NCBI GenBank assembly: GCA_963662175.1
Contig: OY759225.1
Coordinates: 12,703,601 to 12,767,600 of the forward strand
DNA from: Aradus depressus
Taxonomy: Eukaryota; Arthropoda; Insecta; Hemiptera; Aradidae
DNA: 64,000 nucleotides
Reading direction: 5' to 3'
Shown here: positions 58,001 to 64,000 of the stretch, piece after piece
Position numbering within the stretch: position 1 is the stretch's first letter
How the letters are laid out: the number at the start of each line of letters is the position of its first letter
Made by a program: the position numbers and the translations under genes
The notes under the pieces: model-generated
Seen by the model: the letters and a program-made list of their open reading frames with translations, nothing else
Told to the model about the DNA's origin: nothing
The model's database searches: none

Positions 58001-61000
58001 TTTGTTGCGGCAGTAAGGAGGAGAGTGCAGCGTCTTTTGCAGCAATGTCTGCTTTTTCGTTCCCAGAAATGCCAACATGGGACGGGATCCAAATTAGTTT
58101 TAATTTTTTTTGTTTTTTAATTAATTTTGAATGCCATGAGTGAATTTCTTGAATGCTTTTGTCAACCGACCATAGATTTTGAATCGCCAGAATCGAGCTA
58201 AGAGAATCTGTGAAAATAAGAAATTTGGAATTTTGTGATTGGGATGTGAATATAAAAGCTTGCAGTTACGTGAAAAGTTCTCCTGTGAAAATGCTGCATT
58301 CTGGATTGATTTTGAACGTCCAGTTCGAACCTCGGGTGACTACTGCACATCCCACACCCTCCTCCATCTTGGATGCGTCTGTGTAGATCCTGGTGTAGTC
58401 CATGTGTCTTCTTCATATGTCATTGTGTTTCTGTATAAAGTATTGTGCCGGTGTATCTGTTTTCTTGTGTTTGTGTAGTTCCATGTTTGTGTTCACAGGG
58501 CAACATAATTATAATAATAACACATTTATTTCTAGATATTATTCTAATAATTTATATTATGCCCTCCCTTCTACCTGCAGTACCAGGTACCGGTACTGAT
58601 ATAGGAATAACCTCATAAGAATTGAATTATTATGTCATAGCATGTTCAGTGTTCAATATAAAACTCAGTTGAAGGAAAATAAAATAATCAAGGAAGGAGG
58701 GGATTTTGAAATCGGCGCGCTTTTTCCGCCAAGTGGCATTTTGTTTCGGATTGTCCAGTCACATATCCTAAAAAAACAGGAGGGGAAACTGGAAAGTGAC
58801 GGCGATCTCGATCAGAGTACCGGTACAGCGGAACAGGAGCAGAGATCGTTGAGAAAATCCTCCCTACCAAGGTCTGTGTCCACTGCTTCTGCTCCAAACT
58901 GTACCGGTAATTTCAAACCAATGGAGCAGGTAGCAACTGCTCAGGCCCGAGATTAGGTGACACGTCACTGCTCCAGCTGTACCGTCCCACCCCTGCTATA
59001 CATTGTTAGCCAAACCGGATGTTTAGTCTGCTGTCAGCTGTCAAAGAGGTTACATGTGTTTTGTTACGTTCGGCGATTATTTATTTGTTTACAAAATGGA
59101 TGTTCGGCGATTATTTATTTGTTTACAAAATGGATAAGATAATTTCTATTAAATTTTGCTATAAGAATGGAATAAAGTGCAGCAAAGTTTTAGAAATGTT
59201 AAATATTGCTTTTGGTGAGTCTGCTATGAGTAAAACTAGTGCGGTCGAATGTGAAGGTCATGCTCACTGTGTTTTTCGATTTTAACGGCATAGTGCACCA
59301 TGAGTTCTTGCCACAAGATCAAACGATCAATAAGGAATACTACCTACAAGTGCAACGCCGTTTGGGTGAAGCAATCTGAAAAAAAACGATCAGAGTTCAA
59401 GTCCGTTAGTTCACATAGGTTTGAGGGCTGCGTTATATATAAGGAAACTGCGTTATATGTAAGGAAACTCAGAAGTAAGAAAGTCTATGACAATACACTT
59501 TATAAACTTTATGTGGTTTTTCAATGTTTATTTTGTGAATATTTCAGGAGGGGATGGAGACTGGAGGCGGTTCTTGACTCTTCCCAATATCCTGAGGGAA
59601 CTGTCCCCCAACCTAACGGGCTACTCCAGAGGCAAGGCTGAGTTCCTGACGCCGCCCACTGCACTCAACCTCGCATTCCCCATCTCAGCTGATGAGGATG
59701 CACTCACGCAAGCCAAGTCTCTTGTAGCCAGGATGAGACGCTATCTCAAAGACAGATACGAGACTGACTGGAAGGTGAGATCTCATTCTTAACTAAAAAT
59801 AAAGAAAACGCATGTTTTTTAAAAAATATTGTCTATTTCACAAATAATATATAATATGGGAGTACTTTCGGTATTGCTACCATCTTCAGCCACGACTTAA
59901 CAAATACTAAATTGATGTTCAACTAGGTAGTTTACAATCCAAACGGTAGGTAGGTATCCTTTTTCAGCCCCTACTGGGTTTTCCTATCCTTTCTGTACAG
60001 TCAATATTTGAAATATGGAAAAACATAAAAAATGTAATTTCGTCCCAAATTGGGATCTTAAAAATAAAAAATTTGAAATACTATGTGTTGATTAAATGCA
60101 TATATGAAGTGAATTAAATATAACAATTGTTAATATATGAATAAAAATAAAATAAAAAGTTTTATAAAATAAAATATACAGTTTTTTGAGAGAGTAAGTA
60201 CGTATACACAGAAACTGGAGGATTATATTATTGGCGATAAAAGTGGTGAGTATTTGAGATTGGTCTGATCTTTCGGTCCTTGGATTTGGAGGGGGAGCGA
60301 AAAAGTAATTGATTAATACGTGCTGGATACATACTTATTAATACGTGATTCAGTGAGATATATTTTTTTTTTGTGGTTATTTTAAGTGAAGAATTTGTAA
60401 TTTTAATTTTGTACATCTATATCTTGTATCTAGAAGTTTGGATTTGAGACTGTATTACATTGTGTGCTAACCTGTTTGCGTACGCTTCAAGCTGGTGACA
60501 ATACTGTTTGGAGCTAACGACCTGTGTACTGGTCAGTGCTACGACCCCAATGGTACCAGTCCTCAGGCACATGCGGATAGTCTCCGTCTCGCCCTCGACT
60601 ATCTTCAGCGCCACATCCCTCGTACTTTGGTCAATTTGGTACCTGTCTTTGGTAAGATCCTTTTTTCAAAATAAAAACAAATAAAAGAAAATAATAATTT
60701 GTTTAACATTTGTATTGCCTAATTCGATAAAAAGTATATACATAAAGTGTACTAGTTTCGGATTACGCCATCGTCAGCACAAAGTTCAAACGTGACATTT
60801 AAGTTTGTTACACCGAGAAAACTATATTCTTGCGGCAAGAAGATTTCTTCTTGACATTATCTTACAGAATTAAATTAAAAAAACATTCTCATATTTTGTA
60901 TAGTAAAAATCTATGCTCATCGAGAGAATCACCTAGTGGTGTCTACTTTATCCTATCACCGACTGGTGTCTACTACTATTCCCTATAACCTAGTGGTGTC

Positions 61001-63033
61001 TACTATTCCCTATAACCTAGTGGTGTCTACTATTCCCTATAACCTAGTGGTGTCTACTACTATTCCCTATCACCGACTGGTGTCTACTACTATTCCCTAT
61101 CACCGACACAAAATACAGAGTAAAACTTTTTTGCCGCAAGAAGATTTTTTCTTGCCACAAAAAAATATTTTTCACCGTGTAGGTTTTAATATTTATACAA
61201 TACAGTTTACCTGAGATTACCTAAGGCTGTGACACCCTGTCCCTTAGAGGTCTATGTGAGGAGGTTGTAAGTCCTACCTTAACAGAACATTAAAGAATAT
61301 TTGAGTTATCAATATTAAAATAAAATAAAAAAAAAGTACAATGATAAAGAAAAAACCCAAGCCCCATAAACAGACGAGACACGGTGATCATCACAAGACT
61401 GAGACTGTGACATATGAAACAAATTTCTACCTACTTCTTGTCGCTAATGACCTGAAGTCGATGCATGTTAAATCAAACTATTTATAAAAAATAAATTATA
61501 TATATTAAATCAAGAAAATATAGTAGTAAAACATAAAAAATAAACTAAAGCTTGAGGTCTATACTAGAATACGTAGAACATATAAGAATTAAGGTCTAGG
61601 TTATAGTCTTACTGAGGTGGGAAGTCTTACTGTCGGGAATTTCCCAGCTTACAATCAAAAGGTTCTACATGCTCTTCCACTTTTGTTAAACATTCTTAAT
61701 GTCTGATTTTGAGAATATTTCTTGATTAGTCTGCATATTAAATCTAACTAACAAATAATTTATTATTAATACCAAACACAAAACTACCAATATAACTTAC
61801 TTATAATGAGAAAATTTAGATTAAATTTGTTGGTTGCACTGCTGGGTGTATCTTTCTACTTATACGATATTCATTTTCTTTTTTTTTTTTTTTTTTTTTT
61901 TTCTAGATGTGACAGTGAGTGTTCGAATTAAGCGGTCAATGGTTTGTCGATTTCTTCATGTACTTTTCTGTTCTTGCTTTCACAGAATGTCTAATCCAAT
62001 GGACAAATTTTCGAAAATGGCTAAACTTTATCAAGAATATGAAGAACGATTGGTAAGTTTCCATGTTGAGGTATAAAAACCACATCAATAATAATGATTG
62101 ATAGAATTGATCGTATTTTTACTTTTTTAGACGTTTCTATGATTTACCCGAAAACGGTTAGTCTTATCGAAAAGTTGATTTGTACAAAAAATGTTCCTTA
62201 TTAAATTCTGACTCACTAAAAAGTCATCAGATTTGAGATATGATCATTATAACAAAAAGTAATAACGTCTCAAAGAACAAAAAAACAAATGCTATAGGAA
62301 ATATTTCAAAATATTGTTTAAATGTTATCGCCAAGCAAGAATTTAAAATTAATATATTTTTGAAAACCCGGCCGAAGCCCTTAGTTTATTTTATCTGGGA
62401 GGCACGCCGTCCTTCGGATGGGACGTTAAGTGATGGTCTAAATTCTATTCTATTCATTTTTCCTGTTGGCCTAGTAAGGTAATTTGAAAACCTTTGGATT
62501 AGATTTAATATTATTTAAAATTATTAAAAATGGCATCTCGTTAGAAATCCAAATGACAAGTTGGTTAATTGATTTTTTTTTTTTTTAATGCGTGCACTTT
62601 CTTAAAAATTACACGTCTTGAACTTTTGATATTTTTAGAGCCCTTTTCGAAAAACTACTGTAGAAATCAAAATTTAGTAAAATAAAAGAGATAACATTTC
62701 TTCAAGAAATGTGGTAATTTATTGTTTTTATTGTTTATTCAATTATTATTTATATTTTTATTTATTTATTATTTATTTAAGTTTAAGACTTAACTCTTAA
62801 ACCCTTTTTATTACCATAGGTGTTTGTTTTGTTTCATGTTAGTAACCTGTGTGTGTTTGTTTAGATCGGCAGCGGTCGGTACAACTGGAAGCCAGACTTC
62901 ACTGTGGTGATCCAGCCCTTCTCAACAGGATTCAACATGCCTCAGGACCCTCGACTTAGGAACCAGGAGGTTATCGACATATCCTACATTACTCATGACT
63001 GTTTTCATTTCAGTCAAAAAGGACATGCACTAG
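54897..63033 (+). CDS. PLB1: phospholipase B1-like secreted SGNH lipase, six coding exons (3' end beyond the window)
   Basis: Six exons join in frame: 54897-55010, 56757-56997, 59548-59774, 60492-60651, 61907-62052 and 62865-63033, giving about 352 residues. Residues 1-20 form a signal peptide. SGNH block I is VVAALGDSLIAGNGA with the catalytic Ser at 92; block III is FGAND (201-204); block V is DCFHFSQKGHA with Asp341 and His344. This layout is that of the animal phospholipase B1 family, enzymes that remove fatty acids from phospholipids at the membrane or outside the cell. All introns have GT-AG ends and matching phases. One lipase unit is visible, whereas vertebrate PLB1 has several. The introns hold SINEs, a LINE 3' end and hammerhead-bearing PLE pieces. 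The remaining C-terminus must lie after 64000. Confidence 0.93.
55126..55418 (-). mobile_element. SINE-1, minus, in PLB1 intron 1
   Basis: 3' end truncated; head has a small duplication (CTGAGCTATCACTAAGCG). Confidence 0.88.
55495..55810 (+). repeat. family D repeat
   Basis: TTCCCTTTATCCGATTTGAC, GATGTTGTCCATATGAAGC and the ATACTTTTTGTCTCTGGGGA end match other copies. Confidence 0.55.
56234..56271 (-). ncRNA. hammerhead motif, family F, one core change
   Basis: As at 59856 but CTAAAGA in place of CTGAAGA and GCAAAACC closing stem II weakly. Confidence 0.45.
56355..56692 (+). mobile_element. SINE-1, full-length, in PLB1 intron 1
   Basis: Box A and box B (GGTTCGAAACCC) intact; tail AACCTAACCT; ends 64 bp before the next exon. 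Confidence 0.93.
56757..56997 (+). CDS. PLB1: PLB1 exon with GDS nucleophile
   Basis: Acceptor TTTCAG and donor GTAACA bound 241 nt. Translation opens RGGLLNGEVAERHQIQLSSD, has the FPC motif seen near the family's mature N-terminus, and contains VVAALGDSLIAGNGA, the SGNH block I. It ends GVSWAAG, the Gly codon being split. Confidence 0.95.
57420..58506 (-). pseudogene. LINE 3' end with RNase H domain, in PLB1 intron 2
   Basis: Minus strand reads TRIYTDASKMEEGVGCAVVT, then FTDSLSSILAIQNL, LIWIPSHVGISGNEKADIAA and ITRLRLGHTKLTHSYLLGLE plus PTCSCNQD: an RNase H domain (YTDAS, TDS, HVGISGNEKAD) and the Cys-rich end of a LINE ORF2. There is a stop (TAA) after GELFT. A T run at 57421 is its poly-A tail; TAATTATA may flank both ends. 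Confidence 0.9.
57650..57720 (-). mobile_element. 71-bp PLE family A piece with 13-bp duplication
   Basis: AGTATATGTTGTA flanks it (57637-57649, 57721-57733) and interrupts the LINE frame. Contents match the outer end of the family A arms (GAAATATTGTCTATTCCACT). Confidence 0.85.
59548..59774 (+). CDS. PLB1: PLB1 exon with TLPNIL block
   Basis: 227 nt between TTTCAG and GTGAGA. Encodes GDGDWRRFLTLPNILRELSP then NLTGYS and a long helix ending RYETDWK. The family has GGDG and TLPNIL at this point. Phase 1 in, phase 0 out. Confidence 0.95.
59800..59910 (-). mobile_element. PLE family F pseudo-LTR piece in PLB1 intron 3
   Basis: Matches 56193-56290: ATTGTCTATTTCACAAAT, GGGAGTACTTTCGGTATTGC, CCACGACTTAACAAATAC. 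Begins about 30 bp past exon 59548-59774. Confidence 0.65.
59856..59893 (-). ncRNA. hammerhead ribozyme motif, family F, all core positions intact
   Basis: Minus strand in order: GTGG, CTGAAGA, T, stem II GGTA-GCAA-TACC with a GNRA-type loop, GAAA, palindromic GTAC stem III, TC cleavage site, CCAT pairing with GTGG. Every invariant core base is present. Confidence 0.65.
60492..60651 (+). CDS. PLB1: PLB1 exon with GAND block
   Basis: 160 nt between TTCAAG and GTAAGA. Encodes LVTILFGANDLCTGQCYDPN and continues to RTLVNLVPVF. GxND is SGNH block III, which supplies oxyanion-hole residues. Confidence 0.95.
60747..60780 (-). ncRNA. hammerhead ribozyme motif, family C, intact
   Basis: GTG, CTGACGA, stem II GG/CC, GAAA, palindromic CTAG stem III, TA cleavage site, CAC. 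It lies about 95 bp past the donor of PLB1 exon 60492-60651. Confidence 0.6.
60809..61184. mobile_element. possible MITE enclosing a minisatellite
   Basis: CACCGAGAAAACTATATTCT / TGCGGCAAGAAGAT at left and, reversed at right, CACGGTGAAAAATATTTTTT / TTGCGGC suggest inverted ends. Inside, 60925-61107 repeats CCTAGTGGTGTCTACTATTC-type units of 27 and 30 bp. Confidence 0.55.
61907..62052 (+). CDS. PLB1: PLB1 exon 5
   Basis: 146 nt between TTCTAG (after a long T tract) and GTAAGT. Encodes VTVSVRIKRSMVCRFLHVLF, then CSCFH and a charged helix to YEERL. The Cys-rich region corresponds to the family's cap segment before block V. Confidence 0.93.
62374..62440 (+). mobile_element. SINE-1 fragment with internal deletion
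   Basis: GCCCTTAGTTTATTTTATCT joined to GCACGCCGTCCTTCGGATGG. Confidence 0.8.
62865..63033 (+). CDS. PLB1: PLB1 exon with catalytic Asp/His block
   Basis: 169 nt between GTTTAG and GTAAGA. Encodes IGSGRYNWKPDFTVVIQPFS and ends with THDCFHFSQKGHAL; D-x-x-H supplies the other two catalytic residues. The window ends in ATGTTTGCAG, which could be the acceptor of the next exon. Confidence 0.95.
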
Positions 63034-63078
63034 GTAAGAGAACGTTGTCCTTCAGCAGAGGAAACACTCCTATTTACA

Positions 63079-63340
63079 GAGGATGCCGGTAGCTCTGCAG
63101 CATGCTAGCCTAACGAGCTCAAGACCGCTGGTTCGAAACTTAAGAAAACCTTAAGAACGTCGGCCTCCGGATGTCAGGTACTCGTTAAAGACCCCTATCC
63201 TTGGTGAATTAACCTGATTAGGCGAAATTTAGAACTCCCAATGAGAGTCGGGCTCATGTCCAACAAAGTGAATAGAGCACTCTGGTGGTAGGCGATATGA
63301 TCTCGGTAGTTGGAGCCCGGGCATGAGTCACAATAACTAA
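63079..63340 (+). mobile_element. SINE-1, old diverged copy, in the last PLB1 intron
   Basis: GATGCCGGTAGCTCTGCAGC head, GGTTCGAAACTTA box B, GCCCGGGCATGAGTCA end. Confidence 0.85.
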
Positions 63341-64000
63341 CAATATTTCAATAATTCATGTCTTGGCCAGAACAAAAAATCAAGATAAAATCTAAATAAA
63401 CTAAAAAAATCGTTTTTATTAAAAATGGATCGCTTGCAAGTTACCAATAGGATCTTCAAATTTCCCGTGCGTCTGATTCCTAAATCAGCAATCAGCTGTT
63501 ATATAAATGTACATGTACAAAACAAGTCATATTACATTTATTTTAATATACATGAATTCCATCATTTAATTTCCTAGCTCAAAATCGCCATTTATGTTAT
63601 ACCTTATACTCTTAAAGCTGATTTTACATGCGCAGTAAAAAGCAGCAGATGCACGCTATTGGATGTGAGCCATATACTTCTAAAAGCACAGAAACCAAAG
63701 TTTCACTTTGTATTTTTGCTGCTCATGTAAAGTCAACTTAAGTATTACAGTCAGTGGTTACCTTAGGGGGAGCTTCTAGAGGTCCGAGTCTCCCAAATTA
63801 ATAACAGAAAGTCTGCAACGCTAACCACGGAAACTGCGGGCTCTGCCCCCGGGAGACTATACCTCCACCCTCGTAGCCTAACTTTGCCCCCCCCCCCTGC
63901 TCAAAATCCTGGCTACGCCTCTCTCTATAAATATACGATTCGGTTTGTTTTGAGAGATAATTTAGATTTATGGTCAAATAGTCCCTGCAAATGTTTGCAG
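63341..64000. other. PLB1 intron, AT-rich, no exon seen
   Basis: Nothing coding is visible; the last bases TGTTTGCAG could be an acceptor for the missing exon. Confidence 0.4.

Noticed and set aside
58642..58956. 104-codon plus-strand frame with charged composition
   Set aside because: No domain, no splice partners in phase with the lipase exons, and inside its intron; I could not support it as coding.

Overview
This 64 kb window looks like repeat-rich, AT-rich insect nuclear DNA. The evidence is intron-split animal genes with GT-AG junctions, a tRNA-derived SINE ending in the insect telomere-type (AACCT)n motif, Helitrons, hAT and mariner remnants, and Penelope-like elements (PLEs). A hemipteran host is my guess from the element mix; it is not proven.

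Only two host genes could be assembled. On the minus strand, 10585 down to 215, are the first seven coding exons of a lysosomal alpha-mannosidase (GH38): signal peptide, zinc-ligand motif and nucleophile motif are all present, every junction keeps frame, and the gene runs off the left edge. On the plus strand, 54897 to 63033, are six coding exons of a phospholipase B1-like SGNH lipase: signal peptide, GDS serine, GAND block and Asp/His block, with its last exon(s) beyond the right edge. The two genes point away from each other and are about 44 kb apart. Two GC-richer segments at 52664-52778 and 40510-40672 (minus) splice in compatible phase and may be exons of an unidentified gene, but one reading frame carries an in-frame TGA.

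Nearly everything else is mobile or tandem DNA. A SINE of about 340 bp occurs at least 15 times, often with clear target-site duplications, and a SINE-derived sequence has been amplified into a 441-bp satellite (26188-28130). A Helitron (28304-31484) carries about 143-bp and 33-bp internal tandem repeats; a related minus-strand Helitron region (20380-22530) contains a 144-bp satellite that stays open as a 263-codon frame. A 4.7 kb minisatellite (31973-36672) mixes 35-bp and 43-bp units. hAT elements, a pogo-like element, foldback elements (one keeping a DUF4817-like helix-turn-helix), a mariner fragment, two LINE fragments and a low-copy transposon with CACTTTGTC subterminal motifs are also present.

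The most interesting signal is a series of minimal hammerhead-ribozyme motifs (CTGANGA, stem II, GAAA, short palindromic stem III, UH site) in at least four sequence families. They sit in PLE pseudo-LTR-like segments, including introns of the lipase gene and both arms of an inverted repeat in a mannosidase intron.
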